9,656 nucleotides of DNA from the NCBI GenBank assembly GCA_018061525.1, contig JAGOUB010000027.1, forward strand, positions 1 to 9,656. Direction: 5' to 3'. A program made the translations under genes and the position numbers. Each line of letters starts with the position of its first letter. Position 1 is the first letter of the stretch. Below are positions 1-5,522 of this stretch, piece after piece. Under the pieces are notes generated by a model. It made no database searches. It had not been told where the DNA came from and was given only the letters and a program-made list of their open reading frames with translations. This stretch comes from Candidatus Peribacteraceae bacterium. GTDB taxonomy: Bacteria > Patescibacteriota > Gracilibacteria > Peribacterales > Peribacteraceae.

Positions 1-157
1 TCACCGTACCGCGGGGCTCGGCCTCCTTGATCGCCACGACGATGACGTCGCCGATGCGGGCGTAGCGACGGCGGCTGCCACCCAGCACGTGGATGCACAT
101 GGCCTGCTTCGCGCCGGTGTTGTCGGCTACCGTGAGGTAGGTTGTGAGCTGGATCAT
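1..157 (-). CDS. rplN: Large ribosomal subunit protein uL14 (L14), N-terminal part
   Basis: Only the first 52 codons are inside the window; the gene continues past the left edge. The translation begins MIQLTTYLTVADNTGAK and continues through CIHVLGGSRRRYARIGDVIV to KEAEPRGT, which is the characteristic start of bacterial L14 (VADNTGAK and the R-R-x-A-x-x-GD-x-I core). L14 is a beta-barrel protein that binds 23S rRNA at the subunit interface. The ATG overlaps the rpsQ stop by 4 nt (ATGA at 157-154), which points to translational coupling. No Shine-Dalgarno motif precedes it. Being partial, it could not be checked for a C-terminal extension of the kind seen in its neighbours. Confidence 0.96.
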   Translation of the reverse strand, partial: MIQLTTYLTVADNTGAKQAMCIHVLGGSRRRYARIGDVIVVAIKEAEPRGTV

Positions 158-474
158 GCGTTCGGGGAGTCGGAGTCAGCGTTCTTCGGCTTGATGAGGG
201 CGGCCACAGCGGCCTCTTCCTTCAGCTCGGACACCTGGGCGGCCTTCTTGACGATGGCCGTGACCGTGAAGTGCTTGCGCTTCGAGAGGGGGCGGCACTC
301 CGTGATCTCCACCAGGTCGCCGACGTTCGGCTGGATGGCGGCGGTGTCAGCAAGGAACTTCTTGCTGATGCGGAAGCGCTTCTTGTACTTGGGGTGGAAC
401 AGCAGACGGTGCACCGTGACGGTGACGGTCTGAGTCATCTTGGCCGCGGTGACGGTGCCCTGGAGAGTCTTCAT
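154..474 (-). CDS. rpsQ: Small ribosomal subunit protein uS17 (S17)
   Basis: Encodes 106 residues. S17 binds 16S rRNA early in 30S assembly. The N-terminal OB-fold core is recognisable: LQGTVTAAKMTQTVTVTV at about residues 4-21, HPKYKKRFRISKKF at 27-40 and the family signature GDLVEITECRPLSKRKHF at 52-69. The core ends near residue 79; the remaining 27 or so residues are Ala/Glu/Lys-rich, end in DSDSPNA, and make the protein longer than the usual 80-90 residues. The start ATG overlaps the rpmC stop (ATGA, 474-471), and the stop overlaps the rplN start in the same way, so rpmC, rpsQ and rplN are likely translationally coupled. The sequence before the ATG is C-rich (CCTCCGC) with no Shine-Dalgarno motif. 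Confidence 0.96.
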   Translation of the reverse strand: MKTLQGTVTAAKMTQTVTVTVHRLLFHPKYKKRFRISKKFLADTAAIQPNVGDLVEITECRPLSKRKHFTVTAIVKKAAQVSELKEEAAVAALIKPKNADSDSPNA

Positions 475-767
475 GCGGAGGCGGGGGCCGACAGAGTAGA
501 GTCAGAATCGGTTTTCTTCAATACCTTCTTAGTCGTCTTCTTGGGAGCCTCGACGGCGGCCGGAACAACCTCCTGCTTCTGGTTCATAGCGGTCTTGAGG
601 CGAGCCACCTGGCGGCGCTCGGCGCGGAAGGCGGCCGTGTCCTTATGGCTGCCCAGCTGCACCTGGAGGCGCTGCTTGGCCACGGAGAGTTCGTGCTCGC
701 GGATCTCGCGGCCGATCTCATCGGGCGTCATCTTGAGGATCTCGGTGTAGGAAGCGTGCTTGGCCAT
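471..767 (-). CDS. rpmC: Large ribosomal subunit protein uL29 (L29)
   Basis: Encodes 98 residues. L29 is a small helical protein near the exit of the peptide tunnel, next to L23. The core of about 65 residues shows the L29 pattern of two antiparallel helices: residues 10-40 contain L-KMTPDEIGREIREHE, and 44-66 contain T-AFRAERRQVARLKTAMNQK. Its position between rplP and rpsQ supports the call, since L29 is hard to identify from sequence alone. Residues 67-98 are a tail rich in Val, Ala, Lys and Thr, ending DSDSTLSAPASA; typical L29 is 60-70 residues. The gap to the rplP stop is only 2 nt, no Shine-Dalgarno motif is visible, and the 3' end overlaps rpsQ by 4 nt. Confidence 0.94.
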   Translation of the reverse strand: MAKHASYTEILKMTPDEIGREIREHELSVAKQRLQVQLGSHKDTAAFRAERRQVARLKTAMNQKQEVVPAAVEAPKKTTKKVLKKTDSDSTLSAPASA

Positions 768-769
768 AA

Positions 770-1189
770 TTAGGCGGCGAGGCGGGTAACGATCTTGGTC
801 TTAAAGGGGAGCTTGTAGGCGGCCTGCTCCAGAGCGGCGACAGCCATCTTGGCAGGGATGCCGTCGATCTCGAACAGGATGGTGCCGCGCGGGATGATGC
901 AGCAGTAGTACTCCAGAGAGCCTTTTCCGGCGCCCATCGGCACCTCGGCAGCCTTCTTGGTAACGGGGGTGTGGGGGAAGACGCGGATCCACGTCTTGCC
1001 GGCGCGGTCGGTGGCGCGGGCGATCACTTTGCGGGCAGCCTCGATCTGGCGGGCCGTGAGCTCGCCGCCCGTGATGGCCTTGAGGCCGTGCGAACCGTTC
1101 GCCAGCTCGTAGCCGGACGTAGCCGTGCCGCCGAACGCGCCACGACGGCGGTGCTGGCGACGGTAGGTGATGCGCTTGGGCTCGAGCAT
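770..1189 (-). CDS. rplP: Large ribosomal subunit protein uL16 (L16)
   Basis: Encodes 139 residues, the normal bacterial length. L16 organises the tRNA-binding region of the 50S subunit. The start at 1189 gives MLEPKRITYRRQHRRR, which matches the family N-terminus. The open frame extends upstream to 1294, but those 35 codons lie inside rpsC and match nothing in L16. Landmarks are LTARQIEAARKVIARA at 44-59, GKTWIRVFPHTPVTKKAAEV at 64-83, GAGKG at 86-90 and KLPFKTKIVTR near the C-terminus. The position equivalent to E. coli Arg81, the hydroxylation site in VRMGKGKG, is Pro84 here (EVPMGAGKG). The start follows the rpsC stop after 11 nt (CCCCCCTATTT) with no Shine-Dalgarno motif. Confidence 0.97.
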   Translation of the reverse strand: MLEPKRITYRRQHRRRGAFGGTATSGYELANGSHGLKAITGGELTARQIEAARKVIARATDRAGKTWIRVFPHTPVTKKAAEVPMGAGKGSLEYYCCIIPRGTILFEIDGIPAKMAVAALEQAAYKLPFKTKIVTRLAA

Positions 1190-1200
1190 AAATAGGGGGG

Positions 1201-1884
1201 TCAGGCGACGGGCGCCTCGGCGGGAGCGGTAAGAGAAGCGGACTTGGCCTGCTGCACCTTCTTGAACACCATTCCCTTGTAGACCCAGACGCACACGCCG
1301 ATGGTGCCGTACTTCGTGATGGCGTGGCGCTTCGCGAACGTGACGTCCGCGCGGAGAGTCTGCAGGGGAACGTTGCCCTCCTTGAACATGTCGCTGCGGG
1401 CGATTTCGGCGCCGTTGAGGCGGCCGGCGACGGTGATCTTGATGCCGAGCGCACCAACCTGCATTCCCTTCTCGATCGCCATCTTGCAGGCGCGGCGGTA
1501 GGGCATGCGGCGCTCGATCTGACCCTGGATGTTCTCGGCGATGACAGCGGCGTCGGCGTCGGGGGTGCGGATCTCCTGGATATCGATCTCGTAGTTGCCG
1601 CCGTACTTCTTGGTGAGTTCCTTCTCCAGGTCGTCCTTGGCGGCGCCCTGCTTGCCGATCATCACGCCCGGCTTGGCCGTGCGGATGGTGACGCGCGTGC
1701 GCTTGCCGCGCTCGATCTCGATGGAGCTAATGCCGGACTCTTTGTTCTTGCCCATGATATGGCGCTTGATGGCGACATCCTCCAGGAGGAAATCACGGAA
1801 GCGCTGGCCGCGCGCGAACCAGGTGCTCGGCCACGTGCGCGTGATACCGATGCGGAGGCCGTTGGGGTTCACTTTCTGACCCAT
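1201..1884 (-). CDS. rpsC: Small ribosomal subunit protein uS3 (S3)
   Basis: Encodes 227 residues. S3 lies at the mRNA entry channel of the 30S subunit and contributes to the ribosomal helicase. The N-terminus MGQKVNPNGLRIGI is the classic S3 start. A KH type 2 domain follows, with the GxxG loop GKQG at 77-80 (GVMIGKQG). The C-terminal S3 domain contains ERRMPYRRACKMAI at 124-137, including the basic residues that align with E. coli Arg131, Arg132 and Lys135, then GIKITVAGRLNGAEIAR at 147-163 and PLQTLRADV at 173-181. The last 15 or so residues are an Ala/Pro-rich tail. The ATG is preceded by a pyrimidine tract (CCTCCTCGTTCTCCTCTT), the opposite of a Shine-Dalgarno sequence. The 17-nt gap to rplV and the 11-nt gap to rplP support one transcript. 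Confidence 0.98.
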   Translation of the reverse strand: MGQKVNPNGLRIGITRTWPSTWFARGQRFRDFLLEDVAIKRHIMGKNKESGISSIEIERGKRTRVTIRTAKPGVMIGKQGAAKDDLEKELTKKYGGNYEIDIQEIRTPDADAAVIAENIQGQIERRMPYRRACKMAIEKGMQVGALGIKITVAGRLNGAEIARSDMFKEGNVPLQTLRADVTFAKRHAITKYGTIGVCVWVYKGMVFKKVQQAKSASLTAPAEAPVA

Positions 1885-1902
1885 AAGAGGAGAACGAGGA
1901 GG

Positions 1903-2361
1903 TTAGGCGGAAGGAGAATCGGACTTGGGGGCGGCCTTCTTAGCGGCCGTCTTCTTGGCGGGGGTCTTCTTGGGAGCGGCGGCCTCGGACTTGGGGGCCG
2001 TGGCAAGCTTCGTCTTCGGGGCGATCGGGGCCTCGTCGGCGTAGCCGAGAGTGACCGTGATGTGGCTCAGGAACTTGCTGTAGGGGCGGGTGCGACCGCG
2101 AGCCATCGGCATGCCGCGGAGCAGGGCCTGTCCCTGGTTGACGACGATCGTCCGGACCACGAGCGCGCTGCTGTCCTGCTTGAAGTTGTGGCGAGCGTTG
2201 GCGGCGGCCGACTCCAGGAGCTTCTCAATGAGGCGGGCGGCCTTCTTGTTCGTGCGGCCGAGCAGGGAGATAGCCTCGCCCAGAGGCATGCCACGCACCA
2301 TCATCGCCACGAGGTTGGCTTTCTTGGGAGCGATGCGGACGGATTCGAGGTGGGCACGCAT
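1903..2361 (-). CDS. rplV: Large ribosomal subunit protein uL22 (L22)
   Basis: Encodes 152 residues, against about 110 for typical L22. L22 spans the 50S subunit and its long beta-hairpin lines the exit tunnel. The core matches the family: VRIAPKKANLVAMMVRGMPL at 8-27, LIEKLLESAAANARHNF at 44-60, and the hairpin with GMPMARGRTRPYSKFLSHITV at 83-103. Residues 108-152 are extra: an Ala/Lys/Pro tail with histone H1-like repeats (PAKKTAAKKAAPK) ending SDSPSA. The composition changes sharply at the end of the core, so this is an appended low-complexity extension, not a frameshift. The start follows the rpsS stop by 18 nt, and the spacer is pyrimidine-rich (CTCCCTCTACTCCT) without a Shine-Dalgarno motif. 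Confidence 0.97.
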   Translation of the reverse strand: MRAHLESVRIAPKKANLVAMMVRGMPLGEAISLLGRTNKKAARLIEKLLESAAANARHNFKQDSSALVVRTIVVNQGQALLRGMPMARGRTRPYSKFLSHITVTLGYADEAPIAPKTKLATAPKSEAAAPKKTPAKKTAAKKAAPKSDSPSA

Positions 2362-2379
2362 AGGAGTAGAGGGAGACCG

Positions 2380-2727
2380 TTAGGCTTTCTTGGCGGGAGC
2401 GGAGGAGGGGGCGGGGGCTCCACCGGGAGCGCCGCCGGGCTTGGCACCGGAGGCTTCGGCATCGGCCATCTTGCCACCGTGAGTGCGGAACTTCGTGGTA
2501 AAGGAGAATTCTCCGAGCTTGTGTCCGACCATCTGCTCCGTGACGTAGACCGGCAGGAACTCCTTGCCGTTGTGGACAGCGAAGGTAAAGCCAACGAATT
2601 CCGGAGGGATGGTGCAGTCGCGAGCCCAGGTCTTGAGAATCTTCTTCTCGCTCTTTTCCACCATCTTCATCACCTTCCCGAAGAGACGGGAATCGATGTA
2701 CGGGCCTTTCTTGAGAGAGCGTGTCAT
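2380..2727 (-). CDS. rpsS: Small ribosomal subunit protein uS19 (S19)
   Basis: Encodes 115 residues; the typical length is about 92. S19 sits in the head of the 30S subunit near the A-site finger bridge. The N-terminus MTRSLKKGPYIDSRLFGKV and the core HNGKEFLPVYVTEQMVGHKL at 52-71, then GEFSFTTKFRTHGG at 72-85, are diagnostic. Residues after about 88 form a Gly/Ala/Pro-rich tail (GAKPGGAPGGAPAPSSAPAK) with no family counterpart. The gene lies between rplB (18-nt gap) and rplV (18-nt gap). The spacer before the ATG is ACCCCTCTTTCTCCACCC, pyrimidine-rich and lacking a Shine-Dalgarno motif. Confidence 0.97.
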   Translation of the reverse strand: MTRSLKKGPYIDSRLFGKVMKMVEKSEKKILKTWARDCTIPPEFVGFTFAVHNGKEFLPVYVTEQMVGHKLGEFSFTTKFRTHGGKMADAEASGAKPGGAPGGAPAPSSAPAKKA

Positions 2728-2745
2728 GGGTGGAGAAAGAGGGGT

Positions 2746-3591
2746 TTACTTGCGCTTCTTCTTGATGCGGCGGCGGACGATGAGTTCGTCGGAGTAGCGA
2801 GTCGGGCGGCGGGTCTTCACGCCGAGGGCCTTCTTGCCCCACGGGGTCTTCGGAGCCTTCAGACCGATCGGGCTGTGGCCCTCACCACCACCGTGCGGGT
2901 GATCGACGGCGTTCATCGACTTACCGAGCACCTCCGGCTTCTTACCCAGCCAGCGGCGGCGTCCGGCCTTGCCGTAGGTCACGAGGTTGTGATCGGGGTT
3001 CGACATGGTGCCAATCGTGGCCATGCACTCCTTGCGGATCTTGCGAACCTCGGTGGACGGCAGCTGGACGAGGACGTGGTCGCCGTCGATGCCGATGAGC
3101 GTGGCAGCCGTGCCCGCCGAGCGGACGATGGCGCCGCCGCGGCCGGCCTGGAGCTCGAGGTTGCAAATCTTGTATCCCACCGGGATGTGCTGCATCTCCA
3201 TGCGGTTGCCCGTCTTCACCTTGGTGCGGGGACCGGCGACGATCTGATCGCCGACGGCGAGGCCTTCAGGGGCCAGGATGTAGCGCTTCTCGCCATCCTC
3301 GTAGTTGATGAGGGCGATGCGCGAGGTGCGGTTGGGATCGTACTCGAGGGCCATGACGGTGCCGGGGATGCCGGCCTTGTCGTTCTGGCGGAAGTCGACG
3401 TGGCGATAGAGACGCTTGTGGCCGCCTCCGCGGTGGCGGACGGTGACGCGGCCGAGGTTGTTGCGGCCGCTGATGCGGGTCTTGCCGGACACCAGGCGCT
3501 TCTCGGGCGCCTTCTTGCTGAGGCCCGTGAAGTCCGCGAGGGACATATTGCGGCGGCCGGCGGTGTTGGGCTTAACGGGGCGGATCGGCAT
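2746..3591 (-). CDS. rplB: Large ribosomal subunit protein uL2 (L2)
   Basis: Encodes 281 residues, close to the usual 273-280. L2 is a core 23S rRNA-binding protein needed for subunit joining and a functional peptidyl transferase centre. Family landmarks in order: GRRNMSLADF at 12-21, GRNNLGRVTVRHRGGGHKR at 42-60, the OB-fold with EYDPNRTSRIALI at 83-95, the SH3-like region with GNRMEMQHIPVGY at 128-140, GRGGAIVRSAGT at 150-161, and the near-invariant DHPHGGGEG at 230-238. His231 aligns with E. coli His229. The basic C-terminus (RRRIKKKRK) is normal for L2. The start follows the rplW stop after 11 nt, with only a weak GAGA upstream. There is no extension, unlike several neighbours. Confidence 0.98.
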   Translation of the reverse strand: MPIRPVKPNTAGRRNMSLADFTGLSKKAPEKRLVSGKTRISGRNNLGRVTVRHRGGGHKRLYRHVDFRQNDKAGIPGTVMALEYDPNRTSRIALINYEDGEKRYILAPEGLAVGDQIVAGPRTKVKTGNRMEMQHIPVGYKICNLELQAGRGGAIVRSAGTAATLIGIDGDHVLVQLPSTEVRKIRKECMATIGTMSNPDHNLVTYGKAGRRRWLGKKPEVLGKSMNAVDHPHGGGEGHSPIGLKAPKTPWGKKALGVKTRRPTRYSDELIVRRRIKKKRK

Positions 3592-3602
3592 AAAAGTCTC
3601 GG

Positions 3603-3902
3603 TCAGTTGGCTTGGAAGCTAGCGAGATCAAGAGTGGGGCTCTTCTCGGCGAGAGTGACGATGGCCTTCTTCCAGGCGTGGCGGCGGGTGATCTGCTTGC
3701 CGGCGCCCAGCTCACGGTACTTGAAGCCGACGCGCTGGATGCGGACGGACGTGGCCGTGACGCCGAAGTAACGCTTGAGAGCGGACTGGATATCAATCTT
3801 GGTCGCCTGCGGCGCCACGCGGATGGTGACGATGCGGTTGGCGCGCTCACGCTCCGACTTCTCCGTCTGGACCTGGCCGAGGATGATGCGGTTGAGCTCC
3901 AT
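3603..3902 (-). CDS. rplW: Large ribosomal subunit protein uL23 (L23)
   Basis: Encodes 99 residues, the ordinary length. L23 lies at the tunnel exit and is the docking point for trigger factor and SRP. The fold is recognisable from ILGQVQTEKSERERA near the N-terminus (family pattern P-x-x-TEKS), VTIRVAPQATKIDIQSALKR at 25-44, where the helix before the rRNA-binding loop lies, and FGVTATSVRIQRVGFK at 46-61. The C-terminal strand carries KKAIVTLAEK. The position between rplD and rplB fixes the identity. The start is 2 nt after the rplD stop with no Shine-Dalgarno motif, so re-initiation by ribosomes finishing rplD is likely (inference). Confidence 0.96.
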   Translation of the reverse strand: MELNRIILGQVQTEKSERERANRIVTIRVAPQATKIDIQSALKRYFGVTATSVRIQRVGFKYRELGAGKQITRRHAWKKAIVTLAEKSPTLDLASFQAN

Positions 3903-3904
3903 AA

Positions 3905-4663
3905 TCAGGCGGTCTTGGAGGAAGTCTTCTTGGCAGCAGCCTTTTTGGCCGGTGCCTTCTTAGCGGCGGGCTTCTTCTTGGGGGCGGCCGGCTCGGCAGC
4001 CTCGTCGGCGGCGACGATCTCCTTCTCCGTGGACTTCTTGCCGAAGATGCGGTCAGCCTCGGTGACAGCGTCCTCAAGGAAGACGATGGCCGTGGCCTTG
4101 AGCAGGTCCTCGGGGTTCAGGTAGGCGGCAGAGAGCGTCTCGACGGACGGCAGGTTGCGGGCCGAACGGAGCAGGGCCTCGTTCTTGGCGCCCCAGATGA
4201 TCAGCACCCGGCGATCGGACTTGAGCGGGAGCTTCTTGAGGAGGGCGGCGAGGATCTTGGTCTTGTGGTCGTTTCCGAAGCCTTCGAGGGCGATAATCGA
4301 GCCCTGCTTGGCCTGCATGGAGAGGCACGAGCGGATGGCAGCGCGGCGCATGGACTTGGGCATGCGCAGCTCGTAGTTCTGCATCTTATTGGGACCGAAG
4401 GCCTTACCACCTCCGCGCATGACGGGGGAGCGGATCGGTCCGCGGCGGGCGTTGCCCGTGTGCTTCTGCTGGAAGAGCTTCTTGGTGGAACCGGCCACTT
4501 CGCCGCGGGTCTTGGCGTGGGCGATGGGGTGGCGGCGGTTGGACTGCTGGAGCATCAGGAACTGGTGCGCCAGGCCGGAGTTGATCTCGCCAGAGAAGAG
4601 CGACTCGGGGAGGCTCAGGCTCTTGGTCTTGGTGCCGGCGGGAGAGAAGAGGTCGATGGTCAT
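3905..4663 (-). CDS. rplD: Large ribosomal subunit protein uL4 (L4)
   Basis: Encodes 252 residues; the typical length is about 205. L4 is an early 23S-binding protein whose loop reaches the exit tunnel, and in E. coli it represses its own operon. The loop is clear: FQQKHTGNARRGPIRSPVMR at 64-83 followed by GGGKAFGPNK, equivalent to the WRQKGTGRARxGS...RGGGxxFGP motif, with His in place of the first Gly of KGTG. The Rossmann-like core continues through VLIIWGAKNEALLRSARNLP at 153-172 and IVFLEDAV at 193-200. Residues from about 209 form an extra Ala/Lys/Pro tail resembling histone H1 (PAAKKAPAKKAAAKK). The start is 2 nt after the rplC stop, without a Shine-Dalgarno motif. Confidence 0.97.
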   Translation of the reverse strand: MTIDLFSPAGTKTKSLSLPESLFSGEINSGLAHQFLMLQQSNRRHPIAHAKTRGEVAGSTKKLFQQKHTGNARRGPIRSPVMRGGGKAFGPNKMQNYELRMPKSMRRAAIRSCLSMQAKQGSIIALEGFGNDHKTKILAALLKKLPLKSDRRVLIIWGAKNEALLRSARNLPSVETLSAAYLNPEDLLKATAIVFLEDAVTEADRIFGKKSTEKEIVAADEAAEPAAPKKKPAAKKAPAKKAAAKKTSSKTA

Positions 4664-4665
4664 AC

Positions 4666-5271
4666 TCAGGCGGCGGACTCGAGGGTAAGGAGGACCGTAG
4701 CACCGTTGGGACCCGGAACGGGACCCTTCACGGCCAGGACACCCTTGGAGGCATCGGCGGCCACGACGGAGCGGTTCTTGAACGTCATCTTGTCGCCGCC
4801 CATGCGGCCGGCCATGCGCGTTCCCTTAAAGATGCGGCCCGGATCGGTACGCATACCCACCGAACCCGGCTCACGCTTGAAGTGGGAGCCGTGGGAGAAC
4901 GGACCACCATGGAAGCCGTGGCGGCGGACGACACCCTGGAAACCCTTTCCCTTGGTGACGCCCTGGACGGTGACGTTGGATTCGACGGGGAGGAGCTCAG
5001 CCGAGAGCTTCTTGCCGGCCTCCATGCCATCGAGCGAATCGACGATCCACTCGTGCATTTCGGCGTAGCGAACATTGGTCTTGCCCTTGCGGCTCTTCCA
5101 CTCCTTAGCGCCCGTGCCGAGCACGACGGCGTCGTAGCCGTCCTTCGCCTTCGTCTTGAGGCGGACGACCGTGTTGGGTTCGACTTGGAGGTACGTCACG
5201 GGCACAGCCTCACCGGTGGCGAGGAAGACGCGAGACATGCCGACTTTCTTGGTGATGAGACCGAGAGGCAT
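4666..5271 (-). CDS. rplC: Large ribosomal subunit protein uL3 (L3)
   Basis: Encodes 201 residues, near the usual 205-210. L3 helps nucleate 50S assembly and reaches the peptidyl transferase centre. The start at 5271 gives MPLGLITKKVGMSRVF, which matches the family N-terminus (GLxGKKxGMTxxF). An in-frame ATG at 5289 would add six residues, and the open frame to 5415 would run through the promoter. The signature is KGFQGVVRRHGF at 109-120, then SHGSHFKREPGSVGMRTDPG at 126-145 and RIFKGTRMAGRMG at 146-158. The residue equivalent to E. coli Gln150, methylated by PrmB, is Arg156. This is the first gene of the operon here; rpsJ is not upstream. The pre-start sequence AACCTCCCGCCCCAT is C-rich. Confidence 0.97.
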   Translation of the reverse strand: MPLGLITKKVGMSRVFLATGEAVPVTYLQVEPNTVVRLKTKAKDGYDAVVLGTGAKEWKSRKGKTNVRYAEMHEWIVDSLDGMEAGKKLSAELLPVESNVTVQGVTKGKGFQGVVRRHGFHGGPFSHGSHFKREPGSVGMRTDPGRIFKGTRMAGRMGGDKMTFKNRSVVAADASKGVLAVKGPVPGPNGATVLLTLESAA

Positions 5272-5344
5272 ATGGGGCGGGAGGTTCATCTGGATCGGGT
5301 AGTCAACGAGCGCTGACGCCGATCTCGAACGTACGCCGACGGCA

Positions 5345-5368
5345 GGATCAGTCGGAAAGACTGATTCC
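5345..5368 (-). promoter_or_regulatory. Hairpin in the rplC leader
   Basis: On the minus strand this stretch reads GGAATCAGTC, loop TTTCC, GACTGATCC. Seven perfect base pairs (ATCAGTC/GACTGAT) are extended by GG/CC across a one-base bulge. It lies in the roughly 105-nt leader between the predicted transcription start (about 5377) and the rplC start. In E. coli the S10 operon leader is the target of L4 feedback, so a similar role is possible, but the resemblance is positional only. Confidence 0.45.
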
Positions 5369-5383
5369 ACCGAAGTGCGCGGC

Positions 5384-5412
5384 AATGTACCCACGATAAG
5401 AACACCCGTCAA
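5384..5412 (-). promoter_or_regulatory. Sigma70-type promoter of the ribosomal protein operon
   Basis: On the minus strand, TTGACG (5412-5407) is followed by 17 nt and then TACATT (5389-5384). That is five of six matches at -35 and four of six at -10, with ideal spacing. A run of seven T lies just upstream of the -35 box and could act as an UP element. Transcription would start near 5377, about 105 nt before rplC. It is the only good promoter seen upstream of the ribosomal genes, so it probably drives the whole operon. Confidence 0.7.
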
Positions 5413-5446
5413 CAAAAAAACTTCACATCGGGCGCCACTTTTGCGG

Positions 5447-5472
5447 GCGATCAGTGATCAGGTGATCAGGCT
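5447..5472 (-). repeat. Tandem CCTGATCA repeats upstream of the operon promoter
   Basis: The minus strand carries CCTGATCA twice in direct tandem, followed by a third partial copy CTGATCG, giving three GATC sites within 20 bp. The cluster lies about 35-60 bp upstream of the -35 box of the rplC promoter and just downstream of the terminator of the preceding gene. The core TGATCA is itself palindromic. It may be a protein-binding site; no known operator was recognised. Confidence 0.5.
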
Positions 5473-5475
5473 CGC

Positions 5476-5504
5476 AAGAAAAGAGCGGGACCGGAGTCCC
5501 GCTC
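5476..5504 (-). terminator. Rho-independent terminator of the orphan minus-strand gene
   Basis: On the minus strand, stem GAGCGGGAC, loop TCCG, stem GTCCCGCTC is followed by TTTTCTT. The nine-base-pair perfect stem sits 18 nt after the stop codon of the upstream orphan gene. It separates that gene from the ribosomal operon on the same strand, so the operon depends on its own promoter. Confidence 0.85.
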
Positions 5505-5522
5505 GATTGGCTCAGTGACGCA

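Noticed and set aside
1190..1294. A longer L16 with 35 extra N-terminal residues
   Set aside because: The extra codons lie inside rpsC in another frame, and the family N-terminus MLEPKR begins at 1189.
1324..3771. An 815-codon open frame on the plus strand, the longest in the window
   Set aside because: It runs antisense to rpsC, rplV, rpsS, rplB and part of rplW, all unmistakable ribosomal proteins. Its translation is a low-quality Ala/Gly/Leu/Arg/Val string, typical of the shadow frame in GC-rich genes with strong codon bias.
5272..5415. A longer L3 with up to 48 extra residues
   Set aside because: The extension would include the leader and the -10 and -35 boxes. The L3 N-terminus begins naturally at MPLGLITKKVGM. 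The ATG at 5289 (six extra residues) cannot be fully excluded.
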